Positions 43,426-55,955 of a stretch of DNA of 64,000 nucleotides are shown in pieces (the stretch's first letter is position 1; each line of letters begins with the position of its first letter). The stretch comes from Silene conica (Eukaryota; Streptophyta; Magnoliopsida; Caryophyllales; Caryophyllaceae). The stretch lies in the NCBI GenBank assembly GCA_029255685.2, contig CM055319.2:23654247-23718246 (forward strand), in the 5' to 3' direction. The position numbers and the translations under genes are program-made. The notes under the pieces were generated by a model, which saw nothing but the letters and a program-made list of their open reading frames with translations, did not search any database and was not told the origin of the DNA.

Positions 43426-45361
43426 ATAACTAAAGAACAAAAGTTTAAATGTGAAATACAACTGTATGACAACCAAAACTTCAACCAAACACACTGCGGA
43501 AGCTAAAAATCATATGACTCAACAAAACTGTCGGTGACCCATCCTCCCAAGCCAGCAAGCACTGCTCATCTACGAACCTGAGACTCTGCTCACCAATACA
43601 TGGATCATCATAGTAAAACAACAACAAGCGTTAGTAACTGAATAATAAGACGGATACAATACTAAGGCACAACACAATCTGATAACACCCATCACTGCTA
43701 TCACCGTTACACAACATCCGTGGTGACCTTTAGCCCCACACCATTTCCCCCACTTACCGCAGCAAGGCATTAGTAGAAAAACATCTATTTGCGTCTATCT
43801 ATTTGAGGCGTTTTAGCCCAACAGCAGCAAATAACATATGGGTCATTAGAGGCGTTTTATAAACAAACGCAGCAAATAAGTCATTTGAGGCGTTTTTGTG
43901 AAAAACGCCGCAAATGCTTACTATTAAAAATAAGAAAAAAATTGAAAGATTAAGCTCATTCCGTGTTTTCATTTCTAAAACAATAAAACACATTACTGAA
44001 TCTCCCTCCCAAACTCTCGATAACCACCGAAATCTGCCAACCACCGCCTCACCGTCACTGGAAATTGACGGAACTCGCCACCTCACCATCTCCACTATTC
44101 CTATTACACTAAATTAGGTATGTGAATTGATTTTTAGGGTTAACTATTTTCGATTAATTGGAGTTTGAATTAGCGAAATACAGTACGATTAATTCAATTC
44201 ATTTTTATGGTCTCTCAATCTTAATTTCCTGTTTAAATATTTCGATCTTTTATGTTAGTTATGATTTTCGCGTTTCAAGTTTACTAATTTGTATTGTTTT
44301 ATTGGTTACTGTATTATGTTTCTAGGGTTTGAGTCATGTCGGTGGAAATGTGGAATATGGAGCATTTATGTTTGTTAAATTTTGCGTTGTCTTAGATTGA
44401 TTGTCTGAATTGGTAGTGGAAATGTGAAAAATGTAGCAGTTGGTTGGGATTAACCGAAATTGGCTTCATTTTTCACAGTTTTGTTAATCAATATAATTTT
44501 CTTTGACATATTAATCTGTAGGACGCTGTTAAGCATAACGGATCATCAGTCATTTCTGTAAATCTTCGTGAATTATATCAAAGGTCAGTGTCTCTTGTTA
44601 TGATATGTGTGCTCAGGTTTTTGCTGTATGTGTATTCATTTCTGCTACCCCTCCCCTATTATATGTTTTTTTGGGGTATGCTGGTGTCTTGAGCTGGTAC
44701 TCCAATAACTTTGATGAGAACCTGAGAACCATGACCAACAGTTCAGTGAATTGTTGGGTGCTCTTATCGGTCTAAGTGTCTAACTATTCACTCTCAATTA
44801 CTCCATGGAGTTGGCACATTTAGTGTTTAGAGAAGGTCTCCTTTGTTAGTGTTTTTATAAATTACATTGCTAAAATTAAATTGCCGGTAAGGACTTGACA
44901 TGGATGAATAAATCATTATAATGGGTTTACATATCAATTCTAGGTTAACCTGTAAATTTTATTTACTGTGATGCTTTAGGTTAAAAGTAAGGAAATTAAA
45001 TGTAACGGAGTGAAATTGGGTAATTGCTAATTTGTTAGAGTGTAAGGGTAAAATAGTCTTAACAAAAGCTCCGATGATTTATTAGTTGCAAACTCTCTTT
45101 TCCGTCTAATTAGTACTAGTTTCTATTTAGTTGTAACTTTTTAGGTTGTATTTTGCATAAATAGACTTATTAGGTAGTAATTTGAAAATCCTTGCGTGCG
45201 TTTAGTCATGTCTAAGATTTTTTGGGGATGTTGTCTAAGATATTTGTAGATGAACATTCTTCTTACTCCATCCATCTCAATATCTCAAAATTATTTATTT
45301 ATGCTGTACCCACTTATATATATAATGTAGGGAATAAGGTCTTTGTAACTCTATATGTTCT

Positions 45362-45535
45362 TTGCTCCCGAGTCCTGAACAATTGTCTTCTTTGCCAGCT
45401 GAATTCATTACTGCAATATCGACTTTGTTTCTTGGCATAAATAAGAATTCGCCATCTTCGCTTTTCTCAAATCCACATAGCTCGAGAAATTCAATACCGC
45501 CTTTCAATCCACCAACTCTATCTTGCAACATACGA
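45362..45535 (-). pseudogene. Captured PUB-domain gene fragment
   Basis: On the minus strand it reads RMLQDRVGGLKGGIEFLELC, then GFEKSEDGEFLFMPRNK, then VDIAVMNSAGKEDN, about 45 residues matching the C-terminal part of a PUB domain as found in plant UBX/PUB proteins that bind the AAA ATPase Cdc48. Only one exon-sized piece is present, in the opposite orientation to the ATG7-like fragment. No start, partners or conserved stop. Identification is from memory of the family and should be confirmed. Confidence 0.65.
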
Positions 45536-46939
45536 TGGTGTGAATTGGTGGTCATTTTCCATTCCATCTATAATTAAACGTAGATGCATACAGATTTGGG
45601 TCGGTCTCACAAATTGATAAAGACTAGACCGTATTATACTTGCACATTCAACATAGATTCTCATATGAGAAGGATTAATAATAACGAATAAGGTTATCAT
45701 GAGACCAACCCAGATAATGGTATAGTTATTACTTTATTTCTGTTGGGTGGGGGGGTTTTAGTACAATGGGCACGTCTCATCTGAATTAGCATGACCGTCT
45801 TTTAGGAGACTCGCTAAATTATTTATATGAAAAGTAATTATTTATATGTGGGTAGTGTCTTGCTTTTCATGTCTGATACTTTGGGAGTGACTTATAGGAC
45901 ATTTTGTTTTGCAGGTAATCTCCTCTTAATTGGATATTTTGTCTGTCAAGTATGGATTATCTCTATACACGTAAGTTTGTATTTCTCTGATTCTTGTTTG
46001 CGCCTCTGCTTTTATGATTGATGTCATGTTTCAAGCACTTAGGTTTGTTGGCCATTATGTTTTATCTGAGTAACTTGAGTGATTTCATTTTTATTGGTTA
46101 ATCTTGCTTTGGTAGTACTAGTCGCAATCATTTGTTTACCTGTGATTAAAAAGGGTAAATAAATGATTGAGACGGAGGGAGTATGTTTTAATATGAAATT
46201 GTAATTGATTGGTTTTGTATGTGTGGATGTCTATGTGTAGGAGTTAGTGATGGTCCATTGTCTGTGAGTGAACTATTTTGTCACACTCAATTATGTGTAG
46301 GAGTTAGTGATGGTCCTGACCCTTAACAAGAATTTGCAGACTTCTTCTACGACTTCTATGCTTAACGCTTGAATCAGCGTCCTGTCACTCTAACTTGGAG
46401 ACAGATTAACTCATTATTCCTGTTTCCTATGCCTGGACTGGAACGTCCCCTGCTCTATTGTTTCAATATCAATGCAACATTGATATGGAACCTGATCACT
46501 GGCCTCCGTGCCTGCTGCTGCACAAACCAGAAGTACCTGGACCTACTCCACGCATCTGGTCACATACCCTGCAAAATAAAGGCAGACCCATACACCCAGC
46601 TAGGACTCCTCACTGGCTTGTTATTGCCATTCCAGTTACCGCTGTACACGCACCAAGGACATCATACACCTACTTGCAACGCTCACACCAGACTGCTTGC
46701 AGCACTATTTACTCTGCCCAGCAACAGATGCAAACAGCCCTGCCACTGAACCTGAGTACCCAGAGATGCAAGCATCTGAAATCAGCCTAATTTGGTCATC
46801 CAGACCAACTACCAATGCCATTACGCAGAACCATCCTACTTCCTGCCTGCCTGAGCACAAACTACTGCATCAACAGTTAGTGCATATACCTAGAACAGCC
46901 ATTCAGGCCCTGCATACTTTGTTTCCTGTTAATGGAGCG

Positions 46940-47074
46940 CATGCTGCATCATGTGAAGAAATGGCTACTGCAATGGCAAAGGCAGAGTCTGTGGTATTTT
47001 TGCTGACTGATACAAGAGAAAGTCGATGGCTTCCAACACTACTGTGTGCCACTGCTAGCAAGGTTGTTGTCTGA
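46940..47074 (+). pseudogene. Captured ATG7-like gene fragment
   Basis: In one frame it reads VVFLLTDTRESRWLPTLLC, a near-exact match to the strongly conserved segment of ATG7, the E1-like enzyme that activates ATG8 and ATG12 in autophagy. It is followed by ATASKVVV and a stop. The residues before VVFLL do not follow ATG7 as I know it, so the junction may be a splice edge or a fusion. The catalytic Cys and most of the adenylation domain are missing, so this is a fragment and not a working gene. It lies inside the CACTA element. Confidence 0.78.
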
Positions 47075-48040
47075 AATTATACCATTAGTTTGTCTCTTAC
47101 CCCATGTATCTCAGCCAGTAGTTCATGCTTTCTTTTGGATCGAATTTTATGTTCCGCATAACTTCTAGTGGTGTTGTAATTAGCCATTGAGCATTGTATA
47201 TTTTTGTATGTGATATTTAGAATAATTAAAAAAATCATGTAAGATACTCTTGGGAAAAAATATATTTAAGAGTTATTATATTTAAATAATTTGTTTGCAT
47301 CATTTAAATTGTAAAAAAAACCAAAAAAAAAAAAAAAAAAAATTTTATTGACCTATTTGCGGCGTTTTTCCCAAAAAACGCCTCAAATAACAGATCTATT
47401 TGTGGCGCTTTTTTAAAAAAAAACGCCTCAAATAGATTTGTTATTTGCGGCGTTTTTTGGGAAAAACGCCTCAAATAGCTTTTTATTTGTGGCGTTTTTT
47501 TTTCCGCCGCAAATAGCATTTTTTATTTGCGGCCCCCTTATTTGCTGTTGCACCAAAAACGCCGCAAATAGCCACTATTTTGACGCCGCAAATAGCCATT
47601 TTTCTACTAGTGAGGGGTACCTAGACCATTGATGTGCACATCCTCTCAGTGTGGGTCCCACGAAGAGCAATCGTAGTAGTGAGATCCGTTTCCCGCAACA
47701 GTCCCACACATTTCCTTTTCAATCTCAATAGACATACAATAATACAGTGATATCAGATAATAAGACGGTATCGTCACAATCAACATTACACAGAAACGGT
47801 ATGGAAAGCACAATCCTCCTACCAACGCTCTTCTACGAATCCTCCTCCTAAGGATTATATAAATATGGATTACTCACCAAACAACCACAACTATGGTATA
47901 AGTACGATAGGGTAACACTTACTTGGTAGAAACGGATTAGGTAGATGATCGACGCGTCTAAACCTTTGCTAATCACTCTTGAAGGATTTGAAAGGGATCA
48001 AGGGAGGGGATTGGGGTTTTGTTCTCTTTTTCTGATTTAG

Positions 48041-49733
48041 TTAATTATTTACAACTTTCCTATTAGATTTAAAATGTTATTATTCTTTATTATTTAAAGT
48101 TATTAACTTTATTTAACGTTTTTATTAAAAATGAAAATGAGAAATGAATTAGAAAACAATTGATAATCTACAATTTACGTTCCAATTAGACTTAGAATAT
48201 TATTCCTTAATATTTATATACTTACCATTTAAGGTTATTAACTTTATTCAACGTCTCTATTAAAAATGTAAATGGGAAAGCGGAAGAAAGAACTAACTCA
48301 GTTTGTCTTAATCTTAACATTAAAATGGGTAAAAATAGCCTCACATGGGTGTATGAGACAAATTTGTTACTCTTCCTTTTGCATTATGTTCTCATCTTTT
48401 CCATATTACTTGACCCTTCAAACTTAAAATGAATACCTGGGCATGGACTCGGAATGTGTGGAACAAATGAAAGTATTTAACTATATACAAATTCCTACCT
48501 AAAAGGAACGTTTGCGATCAATCACACATTCAAACAAATTAAGAACAATATTACCATTTTTTTGGTACAAGAGTAGCACTACTATTTAAGTGAATATTAT
48601 ACACTTTCGTACTTAATTATGCAAAAGAAATGAGATAATTTATTTAATTAAGTAAAAAGGAAATAAGATAAATGTCAAATATATTATACTTTAGAGAAAA
48701 TGTCAAATGTCAAATTTCAATTTCACGACTATAAATATAAATATTAAAGATCACAATCATGTAGATAGGTCAAGTAGGATAATTGTGTGGGTCATGTACT
48801 TTAAATGACTATTGAAATGTATTTCATAAACAACAAAATATTTGTTACCACATATTTGCACATTATTCTTTACTGATGGGGCATTGTCTTATTGAGTGAC
48901 ATATTTCTTACGAGGGACGGGGTAGATAGGTTTTGCGAGAGGAAGTAAGTGTCTTCAGGGCTACGGTTATTCTCCGACGTTTAAAACTTTAGTAGTACAA
49001 GCAACTAGGTCGGGGTCGTTCAGGGATACAATAGATGATTCTGATGATCAAGTAATTTATTTGGGTTATCAAATTTTGATTTCAGGAGCATAAATATAAA
49101 TATAAATAATAAAGAACATAATGATATAAGTGAGTTAAGCAGAATAATTATAATGATGAGATGAAGTGTAAGTGGGTATTTGAAGGTATTTATAAACGAC
49201 ATAGTAACGACAAATAAAATGTGTTTCCGAGACGGATAGATTAAGCCGTAAAAAGATCAAAATTATTTTCTAGTTAGTATTGTATTATAGTTTATTATAG
49301 TCCATATTCTTTTTTCCCCCTCCATATTTTCAACTTATTCTATACAATGGGACATAGTCTTATAGGGTAGAGGTTGATTTTGCACTAGATGTGTCGATTT
49401 TTTTAGGGACGGGGATAGAAAGGTCTCGAGGGAGTAGGTAAATATCTTCGGGCATAGGGTAACTCTCCGACGTTTAAGATTGTCATTTGAATTATACAAG
49501 AAAATGTCAACAGGTTAGGTTGTTCAGAGATATGGTTGATTCTGTTGGTCAAGTTTGGTAGTTAGTTGAGAAGGGTATGGCGAACACCTAAATGGTGTGA
49601 AAAAATAATATCTATATACTAAGATAATGATTACAACAACTGAGAAAGTAGGTAGATACATTTTATTTCAAAGTTCTATTTTGTGAAAATAACAGAGACA
49701 TTGATACTGTGAAAATAGGTTAAAAATCTTTGA

Positions 49734-49734
<1 letters not shown>
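48041..49734. other. AT-rich region with degenerate direct repeats
   Basis: No gene seen. Similar phrases recur in direct order: 'cacgactataaatataaatattaaagatcac' near 48724 and 'gagcataaatataaatataaataataaag' near 49083; 'ttattctccgacgtttaaaac' near 48967 and 'taactctccgacgtttaag' near 49448. This suggests an old tandem repeat with a unit of a few hundred bp. Related wording appears again at about 56200-56330, on the other side of the 49828-56148 element. Confidence 0.5.

Positions 49735-49827
<93 letters not shown>
49735..49827. repeat. (TA)n microsatellite
   Basis: About 93 bp of uninterrupted TA repeats, forming the left border of the composite element that follows. Confidence 0.97.
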
Positions 49828-49832
<5 letters not shown>

Positions 49833-51239
49833 TGAATCGTGTGAGGCACCCTTCTTAGGGTGAGGCAGCTGCACCAAATCTAAACCATCAGAACTAAAAA
49901 TAATAGACACACTAGATGTTACCACGTGTCCACCCATATAATTCTAACTAATGCACATATTTACGAGTACTCCATATTTACTCATTTCCCGTTCTCTCTC
50001 TAGAAGTTGTTTCCAGCTATCCACCGAGCTTCATCTTCAGCGCGTCTTCGTCATTATCAATCGTCTTTCCAACCGCCATTATCACTAAGCTTTTCCACCA
50101 TTATTATCACTGAGCTTTTTTATTACCAATACCACCGAGATTTTGGACCGCCATTGTGATCGGGAAATTAGGTAACTTCTATCAACTAATTTTCATTTCA
50201 ATTCATGTCACTTTCATTCCATATGCATCACTCTGGTCTTCGATTGATTTATTTAATTTGTCAAATCAAAGCTCATGTATTTTAATTACTTCTTATCACT
50301 ATTGTTTTGCAAGTTTACATCGATCATCTTCTTCGTATGTTCTTTTTCATTACTTACTTATATTAGTTTACTTCACAATCTTATCAAACTAGTTTTCATT
50401 AATCAGTTTCGTTCTTATTTTACTCTTTTTTTACTCTAGTTCCATTGATTTCTATGTCATTCCTACTATATATGCTCAGTTATGCTCGTCGTCGCCGCTG
50501 CATTTTTAGTGTTTGTTATTAGTTCTGATCGATTTCATGTAACCTAAGTTTGTGCCAAAACACTCAGTCTGAAATGCTTATCATAATACCTCTATTTTGC
50601 AGGTTTTGGATGTATAAGTCGGACTTTAGTGATTGTCGTTCTTTGGATGCTTTTTCATTTTATAAGGTTTGATGCAATTTCAGTAAATTATCTGTGTTTT
50701 AAAATATGTTATTGCTTAAGTTTTCAATCAATTTGTTGCTAAAAGATACGGTCATCTCTTCTTAGTTAATCTACTTGATTTGGTCATTTATTCTTAGTTA
50801 ATCTACTTGATTTGTTTATCCTTTGGTTTGATGTTCTGTGATGCCATGTCTACTTGCCATCTTTCATTCTTATTTTGGTTAGACATACAATTTTGTAAGA
50901 AATCCTTATCTGACAACTGGATTTTTATTATGTTATTATAATTTTACCAGAATTCCCAAGCGACATAGACACGCATCGGTTTCATGCTAATTTCCCAAGA
51001 ATAAATATTTAACCAAAGCAATATTAGTATATTACCATTACAGCTATGTAGTATGGACTCTCAAGATCCAATTGTCACCCTTCCTTTTTTTGTAGGGGGT
51101 ATTTCATCATTTGTTCGCATCTTAGTCACATTGTTTCCCTTTTCGCAACCACAGTAGGCATGGGTATACAGTCGTCAAATTTGCATTTATTTCTTTGTAT
51201 CCAAACAACATACACAAAAGCATTTATCGCAACAATAAT

Positions 51240-51775
51240 ATAAGCTTCTAGTTTCACAATATAAGCTTCTTATTTCACATTTTAAGCTTCTAGGAATCAC
51301 AATAAAAGAAAACTAAAAAAATCAGGTTTTTATGAACAAGTTTCACAATATAAGCTTCTAGTTTCACAGTATAAGCTTCTAGTTTCACAATTTAGGCTTC
51401 TAGCAATCACAATATAAGAAAACTAAGAAGATCAACCTTTTACTAATAGGTTTCACAGTATAAGCTTATAGTTTCACAGTATAAGCTTTTATTTTCACAA
51501 TTTAAGCTTCTAGGAATCACAATATAAGAAAACTAAGAAAATCAGCCTTTTATGAATAAGTTTCACAATATAAGCTTCTAGATTCACAGTATAAACTTGT
51601 GGTTTCACAATTTAAGTTTCTCGGAATCACAATATAGGAAAAATAACAGAATCATCCTTTTATTAATAGGTTTCACAATATAAGTTTCTAGTTTCACAGT
51701 ATAAGCTTTTAGGATTCACAATATAAGAAAACTAAACCAAATCAGACTTTTATGAATAGGTTTCACAATATAAGC
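51240..51775. repeat. Array of 'gtttcacaatataagcttcta' units
   Basis: About fifteen imperfect copies of a 22-30 bp unit around 'cacaatataagctt', in places grouped into larger ~115-bp units that also contain 'gaaaactaagaa..atcag.ctttta'. Non-coding. Confidence 0.88.
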
Positions 51776-52165
51776 TCAGATTAGATTATGTGAACCCTAG
51801 ACCCGATTTTGTGAGACCTGATTTTGCCAAACATAGATCTATTTTATGAAACCTGGACTTTATTTTTGAAGGTTAAACTAGATTATGTGAATCCTAAACC
51901 TGATTTTGTGAAACCTGGACTTGATTTTGTGAAGCTCAGACTAGATTATGTGAATCATCCTAGGCCTGACTTTGTGAAACCTGGACTTGATTTTGTGAAG
52001 CTTAGACTAGATTATGTGAATCATAAACCTGACTTTGTGAAACCTTATTTTGTCAATCCTAGACTTGATTTTCTGAAGTTTAGACTAGATTATGTAAAAC
52101 CTAGACCTATTTTCTAAAACCTGATTTTGTCAAACATAGAACTGATTTTGTGAAACCTGGACTTA
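51775..52165. repeat. Array of 'gattttgtgaaacctggac' units
   Basis: Repeats of about 20-33 bp ('gattatgtgaa.cctaga', 'gattttgtgaaacctggactt'). One frame is open for 97 codons with a DYVNP/DFVKP repeat, but this follows from the unit length and is probably not a protein. Confidence 0.85.
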
Positions 52166-52259
52166 AATTGGTTAATGGCATAGTAAGAAATAAATATATG
52201 AAGTTGTATCATGTTTCAGATGTTTGTTATTTGTTGATGCATAATTTTTTATCCTATAT

Positions 52260-52328
52260 CATCTATTAGCTCAAAAGGTAGAGCATTGTGCTATTGTGCA
52301 AGGTGTGGGTTCGAGTCCCGCGTAGATG
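52260..52328 (+). tRNA. tRNA-like pseudogene
   Basis: Acceptor arms catctat/gtagatg pair fully (one G-T), the D arm gctc/gagc and T arm gtggg-ttcgagt-cccgc are intact, and box B ggttcgagtcc is perfect. The anticodon region is about three bases short and its stem does not pair, so no anticodon can be assigned. Either a decayed tRNA gene or the head of a tRNA-derived SINE; 'aaaaaatataaatataaa' follows. Confidence 0.5.
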
Positions 52329-52539
52329 AAAAAATATAAATATAAAATCATTATATAATTTATCAATGCTAACATATGTCCAATGTCACCTGTTCATGTG
52401 TTACATTCACAAAATCAGGTCTAGAGTTCACAAAACCTGTTAAAATTTAAATGCTACCGCGGATCCACCTAATCCAATCCTAAACCATTTCTCGTCCCGT
52501 TTTAGGATAAACCGGCCCCAACTTCTTTTGTGAATCCGA

Positions 52540-54380
52540 GAGGTTATCTTGTGATACAATATCCCAATATTGTGAAACTAACTTATTACGATCCTTCTAC
52601 TTCTTAATGTTAGTCCTTTTTTCTTACCAAATTCTCTGCCTGTGAATCTGAAACGTTTTTGGTGAATCTTAAAGCTTCATCTGTGAACATAGACGATAAT
52701 ACTCTGAAACTTGATCATAATTCATAAGATAAAGTATGTACTTTGTTCGTTTCCTTATTTTGTAAATCACAAACCCTTTTTTGTGAAACTTGGAGCTTGT
52801 TTTGTGAGACTTAGACCTTATTTTGTGATTGATGATATTAGTGCTATTTTGTGAATCTCGGACATTTTTTGGTGAATCTTAGAGCTTGTTTCGTGAACCT
52901 AGAAGATATTATTACGAAACTTGCTTCTAAGTGGTTAAAATCACATTTTTTGCACTTTTCCTTATTTTTGCCCATCGTAAAACTTGTTTTGTTAATGTTT
53001 CAAATTGTTTAGTTTTGATTTTTTACCCCTAACTTGGTGAGTAACAGTGTTCCCTTGACGAGGCTACCTTTACTATGAGACGAGGCTACCTTTACTATGA
53101 CACGAGCTAGTACGAAGCCACAAAGGCATGTTAGCAAGGATGGTATCGCGAGTGTTGCAGCTGTGGAACCAGCTTGTACTTCAGAACCAATTACCAAAAA
53201 GAAAAGGATTTACAAACACGGATTGCTTTCATTATTGAAGACTCGGATGTCTCCTTCTGGAATTTACAATTTCATCAACAATAAGAATAGGCCACCATAT
53301 GATAAGCAGATAAAAGCCATCGAGCAAATTAGATTGGTGGTCTCTTATTCCTTCAGACTGATAGGGTTTCCGGCACCTTAGCTCATTGACTGGTTTCAAA
53401 TTACGGCCCATTTATAAGATGTTTGTTTGGAAAGCTTCCTATTTTAGAGGACGATATTCATCTTTCCATGGGCATACCAATGGGTTCGAAAACCAACCTT
53501 AGAGCAGGAACTTTCACCACAACCGACACGAGGCGTCACACTACCTCGTGCGTTGGAGTTGACATTGGAATCAACACCTAGAAAGATAAAAGGTTTAATC
53601 AGGTTAACAACAACTCAAGCAAGCTTTAAAATTTACAAAAAAGAAACACAAAAGAAGCTGTAAAATTCACAAAATAAGGCTTACAAGATTCACAAAATAA
53701 TAAAAAGAGCAAAACAGGTTAACACTTAGAAGCCTAGAAGGAAGTTTCATAATTTTATCTTCTATGTTCATAAAACAAGTTCTAAGATTCACAAAAATAA
53801 GGAAAAGTGTATAGAAGGTGATTTTAACCACTTACAAGCAGGTTTCGTAATAATATTTTCTATGTTCACGAAACACGTTCTAAGATTCACACAAAAATCT
53901 TTTAGATTAACAGAAATAAGGAAAAGAGCATAGAAGGTGATTGTAACCACTTAGAAGCAAGTTTCGTAATAATATCTTCTAGGTTCACGAAACACGTTCT
54001 AAGGTTCACAAAAAAACCTTTTAGAGTCACAAAAATAAGGAAAAGAGCAGAGATGGTGATTGTTACCCCTTAGAAGCAAGTTTCATAATATAATCTTCTA
54101 GGTTCACACAACAAACTCTAATTCACAACAAAATGTATGAGATTCACAAAATAGAACTATTATCATCAATTACAAAACAAGGTGTAAGTTTCACGAAACA
54201 AGCACTGAGTTTCACAAAAATAGGTCTGTGATTCACAAAATAAGGAAACGAACAAAGTACATACGTGATATTATCAATTATGAAAGTTTCAGAGTATTAT
54301 CGTCTATGTTCACAGATAAAGCTTTAAGATTCACTAAACAAGGTCTTAGATTCACAAAACACGCTCTATGATTCACAACA
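52540..54380. repeat. Long imperfect inverted repeat flanking the gene relic
   Basis: Left arm about 52540-52985 ('gtgaatcttagagcttgtttcgtgaacctagaag..'), right arm about 53640-54380, its reverse complement. The right arm holds roughly three tandem copies of a ~118-bp unit ('aaggaaaagagcatagaaggtgatt..', starts near 53796, 53918 and 54036). The arms enclose the ORF relic at 53097-53580. Confidence 0.8.
53097..53580 (+). pseudogene. Ulp1/DUF1985-type transposon protein, N-terminal relic
   Basis: A 94-codon frame from an ATG at 53097 has a basic segment KKKRIYKHGLLSLLKTRMSP followed by SGIYNFINNKNRPPYDKQIK. After a stop at 53381 and a frame change, a second piece reads LPILEDDIHLSMGIPMGSKT. 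This order (an Arg/Met-Ser-Pro segment, then an EDDIHLxxGIPMG segment) is typical of the region before the Ulp1 protease in proteins carried by plant Mutator-like and other elements. No protease domain is present here. Family assignment rests on pattern memory only. Confidence 0.55.
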
Positions 54381-54775
54381 CAATAATTAGTGAAAAAATG
54401 AAATACCTATTTCAATAGAACTACTATTGTCATCAACCACTGCAATGGCTTAGATTAAAACAAAAAAAAAGCAAAATAAAATTAATGGCTTAGATTAAAA
54501 CAAAAAAGCAAAATAAAATCAACCACTGCAATGGACTCATTTGATTTCCGTCACTAGTATTGATGACAATACCTATTTCAATAGAACTACTATTGTCATC
54601 AAAAAAGCACCTATGTTGAGTCCTAGAGTCCTCATCTAAACCATTAGATCAAAATAAAATTAATGGCTTAGATTAAAACAAAAAAAAGCACCCACCAAAC
54701 ATACAATTAATGCTTTATTAATTTTTCTCTATCATAATTTTAGTTCCCAATTACTCACTTTTGAGTTTCTGAAAC

Positions 54776-55412
54776 TTATGAGTGTAACTCTCATGTTGTA
54801 CGAGTGTAACTCTATAGAAGTATGAGTGTAACTCTAATATTGTACGAATGTAACTTTGAATTTTTAATGCAATTTTTATAGTGGAATTCTATGGTTTTTA
54901 TTCATGGAATTCTTTTATCTTATGAACTCTATGTTTGTTTTATGCATAGAAAACTACTGTTTTTTTTGCGTGGAACTCTATTGTTCTATACGTGGAACTC
55001 TATTGTTTTATGGGTGGAACTCTTTTCTTATTATGGTAGAACTCCATTATTTTATGTCATTATTTTAGGGGTGGAACTCCACTGTTTTAGGGGTGTAATT
55101 CCACTGTTTTAGGCGTGGAACTCCACTATATTTTAGGCGTGGAACTCCACTATTTTAGGCGTGGAACTCTATTTGTATGATGGGGTAGAACTCCAGTATT
55201 TTATGTCATTGTTTTGGGGAGGGAACTCCACTGTTTTATGGCTGGAACTCCATTGTTTTGGAGGTGGAACTCCATTGTTTTGGGGGGTGGAACTCGACTG
55301 TTTTAGGGGTGGAATTCCATTATTTTTAGGGGTGTAACTCTATTATTTTAGGGGTGGAACTCCACTATTTTAGTGTGGAACTCCACTGTTATAGAGGTGG
55401 AACTCTATTTAG
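54776..55412. repeat. Array of 'ggtggaactccactgtttta' units
   Basis: About twenty imperfect copies of a 20-30 bp unit (gtgtaactct, then ggggtggaactccactgttttag). It starts AT-richer and becomes regular after 55000. Non-coding. Confidence 0.88.
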
Positions 55413-55724
55413 AAAACAAACCCATAACAGACTCTTTACATCTCCTCTCATATCACAACTCACTATCACAGTCAACATCCCCACCAACCATTAACCACTG
55501 CTCTATGTGAAGGATTAAAAAATTGAGGAAAAATAAGACAAAAACATCAATGATTCACACAGTAAATGAAAATTGTCGACTAAAAACATTAATGAGTCTC
55601 AATATGTTGATTGCTGAAAGTAAGTCAATCTAGAGTTTTGCTTTGACTAAAGCCTCCAATTTCAGAATCATAGAAGATCTCCCATCCATTCCCAATTTAA
55701 TTTCACCACTTTCCACACGCAAGG

Positions 55725-55955
55725 TCAACCTGGATGCGCGTCGGTCGGTGGTCCTGGATGCGCGTGGATGCGCGTCGGTCGGTGGTCGTGGATGCGCGTC
55801 GGTCGGTGGCGGCGGTGTTGTTGTGGTGGGGCAGCGTCGGCAGGTCAGTGTCGGCATGGTGGTGGCAGCGTGTGGTGCGTTGTGTTGTGGTGGGGCAGCG
55901 TCGGCGGCGTTGTTGTGGTGGGGTAGCGTCGGTGGCGTTGTTGTCGTAGTGTGGT
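55725..55955. repeat. GC-rich minisatellite
   Basis: Copies of 'tggatgcgcgtcggtcggtgg' (three, from about 55731) followed by 'gttgttgtggtggggcagcgtcgg' (three or more). It stands out from the AT-rich surroundings. Frames through it are open in several phases but are simple-sequence translations. Confidence 0.8.

Larger units (their letters stand above)
43768..47612. mobile_element. CACTA transposon with captured gene fragments
   Basis: 3,845 bp. The right end is ...TTTCTACTAGTG, i.e. CACTAGTAGAAAAAT on the other strand; the left end is CATTAGTAGAAAAAC, one base off CACTA. The 3-bp target duplication agg (43765-43767, 47613-47615) fits the superfamily. Subterminal repeats 'atttgcggcgttttt' / 'aaaaacgcctcaaat' occur in both orientations at 43795-43920 and 47345-47600. 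No transposase is seen. Inside are pieces that look like host exons: ATG7-like (46940-47074, plus), PUB-domain-like (45362-45535, minus), and a possible 61-bp exon at 44522-44582 with tgtag and gtcagt borders. Non-autonomous and gene-carrying. Confidence 0.9.
42945..48040 (-). repeat. Chromovirus-like LTR remnant, interrupted by a CACTA element
   Basis: Begins beside the primer-binding site, runs to 43767, and resumes at 47613 after the CACTA element (target duplication agg). No coding potential. It includes a 161-bp tandem duplication (43110-43425), and the continuation carries a sequence 'gtgtgggtcccacgaagag' and a TATA-like 'tatataaatatgg' near 47859. The outer LTR end was not found, so the right border is approximate. 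Confidence 0.6.

Noticed and set aside
45916..45969. Additional captured exon in the CACTA element (tgcag ... gtaagt borders)
   Set aside because: The borders look right but the only open frame is a short hydrophobic stretch that I cannot match to a gene.
46940..47074. Functional ATG7 gene
   Set aside because: Only a fragment, without the catalytic cysteine region, start or flanking exons, and enclosed by CACTA ends.
49690..49930. Minus-strand ORF with a long Ile-Tyr repeat
   Set aside because: Translation of the (TA)n microsatellite.
51824..52117. 97-codon ORF with a DYVNP/DFVKP repeat protein
   Set aside because: It is a translation of a DNA array whose unit length happens to keep the frame open. 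No start context, and neighbouring arrays of the same style are not open.
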